A stretch of DNA of 37,336 nt. It comes from Porphyromonadaceae bacterium CG2_30_38_12. Lineage in GTDB: Bacteria > Bacteroidota > Bacteroidia > Bacteroidales > Paludibacteraceae. This document shows, piece after piece, positions 28,805 through 37,336 of this stretch; within the stretch, counting starts at the first letter, position 1, and each line of letters begins with the position of its first letter. The notes beneath the pieces are model-generated. The model was not told where the DNA came from. It ran no database searches and saw only the letters and a list, made by a program, of their open reading frames with translations. The stretch covers positions 1 to 37,336 of the forward strand of contig MNZK01000044.1 of NCBI GenBank assembly GCA_001873635.1. Direction: 5' to 3'. The translations under genes and the position numbers were made by a program.

Positions 28805-29692
28805 ATGGATAAAAAAGTAAATTATTTGGTAACTAATGAGGAAGATGAGCTTTGGGGATTAATTGTTACCACAGTAGGTCGGCAAGAAATAACGGCTAAT
28901 GAAACTTATCCGCCGGCAACTCATCCTAAAGGCTATTATTTTCATGTAGATAAGGGACGCATTTTGAACGAATATCAATTACTGTATATTACGAATGGTC
29001 AGGGTGTGTTTACCTATGGTCAAAACAAACAATCGGAATTGATAACTGAGGGAAAAATGTTTTTTTTGATGCCTGGCGTTTGGCATACTTATCAACCAAC
29101 CGAAAATTCGGGCTGGAATGAATATTGGATTGGTTTTAAAGGTAGTGTCATCGAAAATGTTGTTCGTGAAGGTTTTTTCTTAAATCGTTCGCCGGTATAT
29201 AATATTGGCTTCAACGAACGCATCATCGATTTGTACTTTAAAGCCATTGAAATTGCAAATGAGGAGCGGGCTGGTTACCAGCAAGCTTTAGCCGGAATTG
29301 TAATGCATATATTAGGCTTGATGTATTACAGGGATAAGACACGGGGATTTGAAGATGAAGAATTGATTGGCAAAATAAATAAAGCAAAGGTGATGATGCG
29401 TGAGTCGGTTTACAAAAATATTTTATCCGAAGATATTTCAGCATCCTTAAACATCAGCTACTCTGGTTTTCGTAAAGCTTTTAAAGAGCTAACGGGTATT
29501 TCACCTAACAAATACATCATGGAGCTCAAACTGAGTGAAGTGAAATTACTGCTTTCTACTACTTCGCAATCGGTGAAGCAAATATCCTATTTGCTCAATT
29601 TTGAAAACCCAGAATATTTTCACGTTTTTTTTAAAAAACGAACTGGACTCACCCCTATGGAATATCGATCTTCTGCCGAAATAAAGGGATAA
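28805..29692 (+). CDS. AraC-family regulator, probably rhamnose-responsive
   Basis: N-terminal cupin-like domain and C-terminal HTH_18: ASLNISYSGFRKAFKELTGISPNKYIMELKLSEVKLLL...YFHVFFKKRTGLTPMEYR. Confidence 0.93.
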   Translation: MDKKVNYLVTNEEDELWGLIVTTVGRQEITANETYPPATHPKGYYFHVDKGRILNEYQLLYITNGQGVFTYGQNKQSELITEGKMFFLMPGVWHTYQPTENSGWNEYWIGFKGSVIENVVREGFFLNRSPVYNIGFNERIIDLYFKAIEIANEERAGYQQALAGIVMHILGLMYYRDKTRGFEDEELIGKINKAKVMMRESVYKNILSEDISASLNISYSGFRKAFKELTGISPNKYIMELKLSEVKLLLSTTSQSVKQISYLLNFENPEYFHVFFKKRTGLTPMEYRSSAEIKG

Positions 29693-29741
29693 TTCCTTAA
29701 ATAGATGGCTCTATTAGCTATTTGCTCGTTTTTAAAGCAAT

Positions 29742-29785
29742 AAAAAAAATCTCCAAATAACTTTCGTTATTCGGAGATTTTAATT
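29742..29785. terminator. Bidirectional terminator between the AraC regulator and PFOR
   Basis: AAAATCTCC-aAATAAC-tttc-GTTATTc-GGAGATTTT. Confidence 0.85.
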
Positions 29786-29817
29786 TTAATTCTCTTTTGA
29801 GAAATTATGGGTCTTTT

Positions 29818-32800
29818 TTAATATACTTGTTGTTCCAAACGTTTGTAGCCCGTGTAGCGCCATTTAGCGTTTTCTTCGGCTGCTTTGAATAGCTCTTCGG
29901 CTTCAGCAGGGAACTGTTTCGTAAGCGAGGTGTAGCGAACTTCACCTTTCAAGAAATCCTGGAACAATTCCCATTGTGGTTCTTTAGAATCTACAACCAT
30001 TGGGTTTTTGCCCTCAGCTTCCAAAGCTGGATTGTAACGATACAAATGCCAGTAACCGCATTTTACAGCTTTGTCTTGTTCTTCGTTGGCATGTCCCATG
30101 CCAGTAGTTAAACCATGGCTGATACAAGGCGAATATGCAATGATTAACGATGGTCCATCATAGGCTTCTGCTTCGCGAATGGCTTTCAGCGTTTGAGCTT
30201 GGTTAGCACCCATAGCTACTTGAGCTACATATACATATCCATAAGTTGTGGCTATCATACCCAAGTCTTTTTTACGCACTTTTTTGCCTGAGGCAGCAAA
30301 TTTAGCAACGGCACCTACTGGTGTCGATTTCGACGATTGACCACCTGTGTTGGAATAAACCTCTGTATCCAATACTAAAATGTTTACGTTTTTACCCGAA
30401 GCAATTACGTGATCTAAACCACCAAAGCCAATATCATAAGCCCAGCCATCGCCACCGATAATCCATTGCGATTTCTTGATTAAGTATTGTGATAAATCGG
30501 CAATTTGAGCACATTTGTCGCACTTACGTTCGTTAACCAACGGAACGATTTTGGATGCCAATTCTTTTGTTATGTCGCTGCTGTTGCAGTTTTCTATCCA
30601 TTCGCCAAATAATCCTTTCAATTCGTCAGAACAACAATCTTCGGCAATTGCTTCGGTCATTAATCGTTTCAGGCGCTCAGTCATTTGGTCGTTGGCAAAT
30701 ACCATTCCCAAGCCAAACTCAGCATTGTCCTCGAACAATGAATTTGCCCAAGCTGGTCCGCGACCTTCATCATTAGTTGTGTATGGAGTTGAAGGGGCTG
30801 ATGCAGAGTAGATTGAGCTACAACCTGTTGCATTAGCTACCAATTGATGATCACCAAATAGTTGTGACACTAATTTAACGTAAGGTGTTTCTCCGCAACC
30901 GGCACAAGCACCTGAGAATTCAAACAGCGGTGTTGCAAATTGTGAGTTTTTCACGTTGGCTTTTGTGTCCACCAAATGTTGTTTGGTTTTTACATTGTCC
31001 ACACAAAATTCCCAGTTTGTTTGATTTGCCATTTGCGATTCGATAGGCACCATTTTCAATGCTTTCCCGTTTTTATTGCCCGGGCAAACTTCAGCGCAGT
31101 TATCACAACCCAAACAGTCGAGTACATCCACTTGAATACGGAAGCTCATGTCGGCAAATTGTTTTCCATTGGCTTTCAGTGTGTCAGCTGCAAATGGAGC
31201 TTTGGAAGCCTCGTTGGTATCCAGTACAAACGGACGGATAGCAGCGTGAGGGCAAACGTAAGCACATTGATTACATTGGATACAATTATCTTTGTCCCAT
31301 ACAGGAACGAAAGCTGCCACTCCGCGTTTTTCAAATTTTGTAGTACCCTGATCCCAAGTGCCGTCTTCGCGACCCTTGAAAGCCGATACAGGTATGTCGT
31401 CGCCAGCTTGTGCGTTGACAGGTATGACGATGTTTTTAACCAAATCGGACATAGCAACATCCGAAATCAATTGATTTTCATCCGCCAAATTAGCCCACTC
31501 AGCAGGTACTTCAACTTGTACATATTCACCACCACGATCAACGGCAGCATAATTCATATTGATTACTTTTTCGCCTTTTTTACCATAAGATTTTACAATA
31601 GCGTATTTCATTTTTTCAACAGCCAATTTGTAAGGAATTACATTGGTTATTTTGAAAAATGTCGATTGCAAAATAGTGTTGGTACGATTTCCAAGTCCAA
31701 TTTCCTGCGCAATATTGGTAGCGTTGATTATATATAAGGTTATATTATTGGCAGCCAAGTATTTTTTTACATTTATTGGAAGGTTTTTTTGAACTTCTTC
31801 AGGCGTCCAAACGGTATTCAACAAGAAAGTACCATTCTTTTTTAATCCTTTGGTAACGTCGTACAAACGTAAGTAAGCCTGCACATGGCATGCTACAAAG
31901 TCGGGGGTGGTTACCAAATAAGTAGAGCGTATTGGCGTGTCGCCAAAACGAAGGTGAGAACAAGTAAATCCACCTGACTTTTTAGAATCGTAGGCAAAAT
32001 ATGCTTGTGAGTATTTGTCGGTATTATCTCCGATAATTTTGATAGAGTTTTTGTTGGCACCCACTGTGCCATCAGCACCTAAACCGTAGAATTTAGCTTC
32101 GTAAGTGCCAGCACCTCCCATGGGTATTTCTTCGCCAAGGTGCAGTGAAGTGAATGTAACATCGTCCACAATACCTACGGTGAATTGGTTGCGAGGCATT
32201 GGCAATGCTAAGTTTTGATATACAGCCAACACTTGAGCCGGAGTGAAGTCTTTTGAAGATAATCCATAACGGCCACCAACTACCAAAGGTTGATTTTCGA
32301 TGCCATACAATACATCTTTTACATCTAAATACAAAGGTTCGCCACCGGCACCAGGTTCTTTGGTACGGTCGAGTACACATACACGTTTCACTGTTTTTGG
32401 CATTACGGACAAGAAATGTTTGGCAGAGAAAGGACGGTACAAGTGAACGGAGATTAAACCTACTTTTTCGCCTTTAGCAGTCAGGTAATCAATACCTTCG
32501 CGAATGGCTTCGGTAGCGGAGCCCATTGCCACAACCATGCGCTCGGCGTCGGGTGCTCCATAGTAATCGAATAAACCATAGTTGCGACCGGTGATGGCGT
32601 TCAATTTAGTCAAATAATCTTCTACTATGCCAGGGATGGCATCGTAAAATGGATTACATGCTTCACGAGCCTGAAAATAAATGTCAGGATTTTGAGCGGT
32701 ACCTCGTACAACTGGGTGTTCGGGGCTTAAGGCACGGTTGCGAAATTCTTGCAAAGCTTCTTTGTCCAATAAATTAATTACGGCATCGCTATCAATTTCT

Positions 32801-33357
32801 TCAATTTTCTGTATTTCGTGTGAGGTACGGAATCCGTCGAAAAAATGTACGAAAGGAACGCGCGATTTAATAGATGCTAAATGGGCAATTGCTGCCATAT
32901 CCATTACTTCTTGCACCGAACCCGTTGCAAACATAGCGCAGCCAGTTTGGCGCACAGCCATTACATCCTGATGGTCGCCAAAAATTGAAAGAGCATGTGA
33001 AGCTAATGCACGAGCAGAAACGTGATAAACGCCCGGAAGCAATTCTCCGGCTACTTTATACATGTTTGGAATCATCAGCAACAAGCCTTGCGAAGCTGTG
33101 AAGGTCGAAGTCAATGCGCCAGCTTGTAACGAGCCGTGCATAGCAGCTGCAGCACCTGCTTCCGATTGCATTTCTTGCACTTGTACTTTTTCGCCGAACA
33201 TGTTTTTACGTCCGGTTGCAGCCCATTCGTCCACATACTCAGCCATGGTGGACGATGGCGTGATAGGATAGATAGCGGCTACTTCGCTGAACATATAAGC
33301 GATATGTGCAGCAGCCTGATTCCCATCACAGGTTAAAAATTTTTTTGTTTTTGCCAT
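29818..33357 (-). CDS. nifJ: Pyruvate:ferredoxin (flavodoxin) oxidoreductase, single-subunit
   Basis: YPITPSSTMAEYVDEWAA, CIQCNQCAYVCPHAAIRP, CLGCDNCAEVCPG, GCAGCGETPYVKL, GGDGWAYDIGFGGLDHV. Confidence 0.97.
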   Translation of the reverse strand: MAKTKKFLTCDGNQAAAHIAYMFSEVAAIYPITPSSTMAEYVDEWAATGRKNMFGEKVQVQEMQSEAGAAAAMHGSLQAGALTSTFTASQGLLLMIPNMYKVAGELLPGVYHVSARALASHALSIFGDHQDVMAVRQTGCAMFATGSVQEVMDMAAIAHLASIKSRVPFVHFFDGFRTSHEIQKIEEIDSDAVINLLDKEALQEFRNRALSPEHPVVRGTAQNPDIYFQAREACNPFYDAIPGIVEDYLTKLNAITGRNYGLFDYYGAPDAERMVVAMGSATEAIREGIDYLTAKGEKVGLISVHLYRPFSAKHFLSVMPKTVKRVCVLDRTKEPGAGGEPLYLDVKDVLYGIENQPLVVGGRYGLSSKDFTPAQVLAVYQNLALPMPRNQFTVGIVDDVTFTSLHLGEEIPMGGAGTYEAKFYGLGADGTVGANKNSIKIIGDNTDKYSQAYFAYDSKKSGGFTCSHLRFGDTPIRSTYLVTTPDFVACHVQAYLRLYDVTKGLKKNGTFLLNTVWTPEEVQKNLPINVKKYLAANNITLYIINATNIAQEIGLGNRTNTILQSTFFKITNVIPYKLAVEKMKYAIVKSYGKKGEKVINMNYAAVDRGGEYVQVEVPAEWANLADENQLISDVAMSDLVKNIVIPVNAQAGDDIPVSAFKGREDGTWDQGTTKFEKRGVAAFVPVWDKDNCIQCNQCAYVCPHAAIRPFVLDTNEASKAPFAADTLKANGKQFADMSFRIQVDVLDCLGCDNCAEVCPGNKNGKALKMVPIESQMANQTNWEFCVDNVKTKQHLVDTKANVKNSQFATPLFEFSGACAGCGETPYVKLVSQLFGDHQLVANATGCSSIYSASAPSTPYTTNDEGRGPAWANSLFEDNAEFGLGMVFANDQMTERLKRLMTEAIAEDCCSDELKGLFGEWIENCNSSDITKELASKIVPLVNERKCDKCAQIADLSQYLIKKSQWIIGGDGWAYDIGFGGLDHVIASGKNVNILVLDTEVYSNTGGQSSKSTPVGAVAKFAASGKKVRKKDLGMIATTYGYVYVAQVAMGANQAQTLKAIREAEAYDGPSLIIAYSPCISHGLTTGMGHANEEQDKAVKCGYWHLYRYNPALEAEGKNPMVVDSKEPQWELFQDFLKGEVRYTSLTKQFPAEAEELFKAAEENAKWRYTGYKRLEQQVY

Positions 33358-33433
33358 TTTGTTTGAAAATTAGTTATTTTTGAGTTGTCATGTCGATTGT
33401 AGTTTTCTGAAGCCTCTTTAAGTGTTTGGAGTA

Positions 33434-34609
33434 TTAATACAGAAAACCAAAAAGCCACAACGGAATTTCATTTTTTTGTCCCACGCGCTTATCGGCAACT
33501 GCATAAAACATTTTGCTCGAAAATTTATGTTTTGATTGGTTATCGCATTTAAAATGAAGTTGTTGGTCGATACAAAAATCTTGTTCATTTTTGCCAATAT
33601 TCACTTTGTGTTTTGAACGGAGGCTGTTGTAAAAAAATGTTTTGTAAGCAGTGTCGTCGTTTTTTAATTCAGGAAAAACAGTGTGCATGATATTCGTATT
33701 TTGCACGTAAATCTGTTTTGGCTTTTTTGGAAATTCATCGCCTTGTGCATACAAAAGGTTAATAAGACGAGCATCTTTTAAATACTTTATATAGTTCATA
33801 ATAGTAGCTCGCGAGGTTTCAATTTCGTTGCTAAGCTGACTTACATTTGGTCCAGCAGGTGCAGCTTCTATTAATAAATAAAGCAATTTACGGATTTTAG
33901 ATAGGTATTTTAAATCTATTTGTTTTATTAGTAAAATATCCACTTCGAGCATCATGTTCATTGTTTTGAGCAAGTTTTCCGAAAAATCTCTTTTTTCCAT
34001 ATGAAATGGGTAATAACCATATTCCAAATAATTCGAAAAAAAATCGAGTGGATTTATCTTGTTCGAAATGCTTCGTGCTATATCTACATGGTTTTTAGTT
34101 AGTTGCTCTAACTTTATGACCTTAAATTCGTTGTTGGTATTGTGGTTCAAAAATTCACGAAATGAAAAACCGCGTAAGTTATATACTTGAATAATGTCAT
34201 GCAAATCTGGATTGTCGTTTTTCAAACGCATCACGGATGAACCGGTAAATATTATTTTAAGGTTAGGAAAACGGTCGTAGCAGTTTCTTAATTCTTTCGA
34301 CCAGTTTTCATATTTGAATGTTTGGTCTAAAAGCAACGTTTTTCCTCCTTGAGAGCTGAATTTTTCGGCAAACTCTTCTAACGTGTGTTGGGTAAAATAA
34401 AAATTGTTGAAGTTTACATACAAGCAGCAACGATTAATTCCAAAATGTTCTTTCGCATATTGAAGTAGAAATGTTGTTTTTCCTACACCGCGACTGCCCT
34501 TAATACCTATTAACCGATGCGACCAATCTATTTCGTCCATCAATTGACGGCGAATAGGGGATTGTACGTGCTCAATTAAATAATTATGGGTTTTATAGAA
34601 CGACTCCAT
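33434..34609 (-). CDS. AAA ATPase, AAA_14/DUF4143-type family
   Basis: Walker A GIKGSRGVGKTTFLLQ; TLLLDQTFKYENWSKELRNCYDRFPNLKIIFTGSS; winged-helix-like segment NVSQLSNEIETSRATIMNYIKYLKDARLI; start at MESFYKTHN. Confidence 0.85.
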   Translation of the reverse strand: MESFYKTHNYLIEHVQSPIRRQLMDEIDWSHRLIGIKGSRGVGKTTFLLQYAKEHFGINRCCLYVNFNNFYFTQHTLEEFAEKFSSQGGKTLLLDQTFKYENWSKELRNCYDRFPNLKIIFTGSSVMRLKNDNPDLHDIIQVYNLRGFSFREFLNHNTNNEFKVIKLEQLTKNHVDIARSISNKINPLDFFSNYLEYGYYPFHMEKRDFSENLLKTMNMMLEVDILLIKQIDLKYLSKIRKLLYLLIEAAPAGPNVSQLSNEIETSRATIMNYIKYLKDARLINLLYAQGDEFPKKPKQIYVQNTNIMHTVFPELKNDDTAYKTFFYNSLRSKHKVNIGKNEQDFCIDQQLHFKCDNQSKHKFSSKMFYAVADKRVGQKNEIPLWLFGFLY

Positions 34610-34626
34610 GCTTAAAAAATTTTTTG

Positions 34627-34634
34627 CAAAGATA
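34627..34634 (-). promoter_or_regulatory. -7 box (TATCTTTG) for the ATPase
   Basis: CAAAGATA on + strand just upstream of the ATG at 34609. Confidence 0.6.
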
Positions 34635-34640
34635 TATAAA

Positions 34641-34659
34641 ACATTGCATTTTGCAATGT
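34641..34659. promoter_or_regulatory. Inverted repeat ACATTGCA-TTT-TGCAATGT upstream of the ATPase
   Basis: Perfect 8-bp arms directly upstream of the minus-strand -7 box. Confidence 0.65.
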
Positions 34660-34711
34660 GGAGATGGCAAAATATTGTATTTATTATTCTTAAATTATTG
34701 CTTGTATAATA

Positions 34712-34729
34712 ACATGTTGTAAAACATGT
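34712..34729. promoter_or_regulatory. Inverted repeat ACATGTT-gtaa-AACATGT between the ATPase and fucP
   Basis: Perfect 7-bp arms. Confidence 0.6.
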
Positions 34730-34760
34730 ATTTTGACAATGACCAAACTTTAAATTAAAA

Positions 34761-34768
34761 TATCTTTG
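34761..34768 (+). promoter_or_regulatory. -7 box (TATCTTTG) for fucP
   Basis: Matches TAnnTTTG upstream of the 34838 start. Confidence 0.6.
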
Positions 34769-34776
34769 CAACGCTA

Positions 34777-34794
34777 TCAGCATAGTTCAGCACA
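34777..34794. promoter_or_regulatory. Candidate operator TCAGCATAGTTCAGCACA
   Basis: 10-bp-period direct repeat; near-identical copy at 37301-37318. Confidence 0.65.
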
Positions 34795-34837
34795 GACAAA
34801 TTAATATTAAAAAGTATTCTAAATTGCAGTTATTTTT

Positions 34838-36226
34838 ATGGAAAAAACACAAAAATTATCTTTATTAAGAGGCACAGACGGCACTAATTATTTAATTCCC
34901 TTTATTTTGGTAACCTCTTTGTTCTTTTTTTGGGGATTAGCTAATAATATGACGGATACACTCTTATCTGCATTCAAAAACATACTTGAAATGACTGATT
35001 TTCAGACATCTTTCATTCAAATGGCATTTTATGGCTCGTATGCTTGTTTTGCACTTCCTGCTGCATTTTTAATTCGCAAATATACTTTTAAAGTAGGAAT
35101 TATTGTAGGGCTGGCACTTTATGCGCTGGGAACATTTTTGTTTTATCCTGCTGGTCAGGCTAGTTCGTATTCGTTTTACTTATTTGCAATTTATATTTTG
35201 GCAGGTGGCTGCTCGATACTCGAAACTACCGCTAATCCATATATTCTTTCGATGGGAAGACCTGAAAATGCTACATTGCGTTTGAATTTTGCACAAGCTT
35301 TTAATCCAATTGGTTCTATTTCGGGTATAATTTTGAGCCAGGTTTTTATATTATCACATTTGAGTAGCAATAAAAGCGCGATGAACGACACCCAATTGCA
35401 AGCAGCACAATCCACCGAAATGTCAGCTGTTACATTAACCTACATGGGAGTTGGCGTTGTATTATTGGCATTATTAATCGTAATCTTATTGTATAAAAAA
35501 ATGCCGGCCAACAAAGATACTACCGGCGATAGTTTCGGACACACTTTACGACGTTTAGTGAAGCGCCGTCATTATTCATGGGGAGTTGTAGCTCAATTCT
35601 TCTATGTGGGTGCTCAAATTGGTGTTTGGTCGTACACTATACGATATGTAATGAAGTCGTTGGGTTTGGTAGATGTTGTAACCGACAATATTATACCCGA
35701 GCAAGTAACTTTATTTATTAAGAATCACACATTTTGGAGCAATATTTGGCAATTTGATGCTACTACAACTGCCGAAAATATTGGCAATTCGTTTTATTTG
35801 ACTTCCTTGATTTTATTCATGGTGTCGCGTTTTATTTTTACTGCATTAATGCGTTACATGCGTCCGGGGATTTTATTGGCTGTAGCTGCAACCGGAGCTA
35901 TTGCAGCATCATTGGTGGCAATTTTTGCAACCGGAATGACAGGAGTAATAGGCTTGGTAATGATTTCGTTCTTTATGTCGCTCATGTTCCCTACTATTTA
36001 TGGTATTGCGCTCGAAGGCATGACCGAAGGCGAATCGAAAGTGGGCGGTTCATTCCTTGTAATGGCAATTTTGGGTGGCGCACTATTAACAACCGGACAA
36101 GGATTTTTATCGACCACATTTAATAGTATTAATGGATCGTATTGGATTCCTTTGGCTTGTTTTGTAATTGTAGGCACTTATGGTTTATTTGCCAACAAAG
36201 ACGAAAAGACAAAACATTTTGCATAA
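34838..36226 (+). CDS. fucP: L-fucose:H+ symporter
   Basis: MFS: FILVTSLFFFWGLANNMTDTLLSAFKNILEMTDFQTSFIQMAFYGSYACFALPAAFLIRKYTFK; GGCSILETTANPYILSMG. Confidence 0.94.
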   Translation: MEKTQKLSLLRGTDGTNYLIPFILVTSLFFFWGLANNMTDTLLSAFKNILEMTDFQTSFIQMAFYGSYACFALPAAFLIRKYTFKVGIIVGLALYALGTFLFYPAGQASSYSFYLFAIYILAGGCSILETTANPYILSMGRPENATLRLNFAQAFNPIGSISGIILSQVFILSHLSSNKSAMNDTQLQAAQSTEMSAVTLTYMGVGVVLLALLIVILLYKKMPANKDTTGDSFGHTLRRLVKRRHYSWGVVAQFFYVGAQIGVWSYTIRYVMKSLGLVDVVTDNIIPEQVTLFIKNHTFWSNIWQFDATTTAENIGNSFYLTSLILFMVSRFIFTALMRYMRPGILLAVAATGAIAASLVAIFATGMTGVIGLVMISFFMSLMFPTIYGIALEGMTEGESKVGGSFLVMAILGGALLTTGQGFLSTTFNSINGSYWIPLACFVIVGTYGLFANKDEKTKHFA

Positions 36227-36235
36227 ATCTGAATA

Positions 36236-37219
36236 ATGACAATAAAATATACAAACGCCACATCAAAAATTAAAACCTTGATTGATAGCATAAACGATGC
36301 TGTAATGCGGAAGGACTTACGTGTGGGAGATAATTTATTGTCGATAAACGAAGCAAGTACAAAATACAAAGTATCGCGTGATACGGTTTTTAAGGCATAC
36401 AACGAACTGAAACGGTTAGGCGTAATCGATTCGACACCGCAAAAAGGCTATTTTGTGAAAGGAGAAGTAAATAGAGTTTTACTTTTATTGGATACATACT
36501 CACCTTTTAAAAAGGATTTGTATCATCGGTTTGCAGATAATATACCTGATAATTATAAAGTTGACTTGATATTTCATCAATACAACGAACATTTATTTGA
36601 AACAATCATTGGCGAAAGTATTGGAAAATACAGCATGTATGTGGTGATGAATTTCTCGAACGACAAGTTTTCGGAAACATTGAAATTAATTCCTGCAGGC
36701 AAATTATTGTTGCTCGATTTTGGTGATTTTGAAAAGTCCGATTTCTCGTTTATTTGTCAGGATTTTAATCAAGCATTGTACGATTCGTTGAAAAATGGAA
36801 TTGAAGCCATTCGGAAATTCAGAAAGTTAGTATTCGTTTTTCCGGAGGACTTACGACATCCAATTTCTTCTATTCAATATTTCAAACAATTTTGTGCCGA
36901 TTTTGAATTTGAATATCAGATAGATAGAAAAAAAACGGAGTGGAGAGGTGTTGAAAATGGTTGTTTATACCTGTGTATTACAACCGAAGATATGGTGAAA
37001 ATTGTAAAAGATGCGAATCAGTCTGGCTGCAAACTCGGAAACGAAATTGGTTTGATAGCCTATAACGACGATCCTGTTTTGGAAATAATTCAAAATGGCA
37101 TTTCGTCTATCAGCATTGATTTTGGACTAATGGGCGAAAAAGCAGCACAATTTGTAAAAACAAAAAATCCGATTCAGGAATATTTGCCTACAAAATTGAT
37201 AGTGAGAGGGTCGATATAA
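36236..37219 (+). CDS. GntR-family regulator with periplasmic-binding-like sensor domain
   Basis: N-terminal wHTH LRVGDNLLSINEASTKYKVSRDTVFKAYNELKRLGVIDSTPQKGYFV; 10 bp after fucP. Confidence 0.9.
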   Translation: MTIKYTNATSKIKTLIDSINDAVMRKDLRVGDNLLSINEASTKYKVSRDTVFKAYNELKRLGVIDSTPQKGYFVKGEVNRVLLLLDTYSPFKKDLYHRFADNIPDNYKVDLIFHQYNEHLFETIIGESIGKYSMYVVMNFSNDKFSETLKLIPAGKLLLLDFGDFEKSDFSFICQDFNQALYDSLKNGIEAIRKFRKLVFVFPEDLRHPISSIQYFKQFCADFEFEYQIDRKKTEWRGVENGCLYLCITTEDMVKIVKDANQSGCKLGNEIGLIAYNDDPVLEIIQNGISSISIDFGLMGEKAAQFVKTKNPIQEYLPTKLIVRGSI

Positions 37220-37258
37220 TTATGAATTAAGAATTATGAATTAAGAATTAAGAATTGA
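37220..37258. repeat. Short tandem repeat (AATTATGAATTAAG)n, degenerate
   Basis: aattatgaattaagaattatgaattaagaattaagaattgag. Confidence 0.8.
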
Positions 37259-37300
37259 GAGTGTTTAGAGTTTTGAAAAAAATATTTTTTTTACATAATT

Positions 37301-37318
37301 TCAGCACAGTTCAGCACA
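37301..37318. promoter_or_regulatory. Candidate operator TCAGCACAGTTCAGCACA (second copy)
   Basis: One mismatch versus the 18-bp element upstream of fucP. Confidence 0.65.
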
Positions 37319-37336
37319 TTAAAATATAAATTAACA

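Noticed and set aside
30976-31737. 253-aa plus-strand ORF inside PFOR
   Set aside because: Long, but fully antisense to the strongly conserved ferredoxin and TPP regions of PFOR; no recognisable domain.
37220-37258. AATTATGAATTAAG tandem repeat as a functional element
   Set aside because: Simple low-complexity AT repeat of a kind common in intergenic regions; no support for function beyond possible length variation.

Overview
The window reads as a Bacteroidetes/Bacteroidales-type chromosomal segment: AT-rich, with many starts preceded by TAnnTTTG-like -7 boxes. Most of it is housekeeping and metabolic genes: rpsA, ligA, pepT, an iron-containing alcohol dehydrogenase, an arsenic operon (arsR, rhodanese, arsC, ACR3), a Bor-like lipoprotein, dgkA, an esterase, a YggS-type PLP protein, recF, coaE, a Wzi-like outer membrane protein, an atypical sugar transferase, an AsmA-like protein, an ECF sigma factor with a small partner ORF, topB, tilS, rhaA/rhaT/AraC regulator, pyruvate:ferredoxin oxidoreductase, an AAA ATPase, fucP and a GntR regulator. 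I saw no rRNA, tRNA, CRISPR array, prophage or intact IS element. The best leads for something undescribed are: (i) a minus-strand small-gene cluster at about 4.85-5.45 kb, made of an untracked 24-aa Cys-rich peptide ORF, a Nif11-like protein and another small protein; (ii) a rhodanese with a C-terminal CGCGSGGCC tail inside the ars operon; (iii) a 42-bp palindrome carrying back-to-back divergent promoters (dgkA/esterase); (iv) a near-identical 10-bp-period TCAGCACA operator upstream of fucP and again at the window end; (v) 21-bp-spaced direct repeats upstream of rhaA; (vi) a noncanonical sugar transferase. All calls come from reading the sequence and supplied translations; no database search was run.
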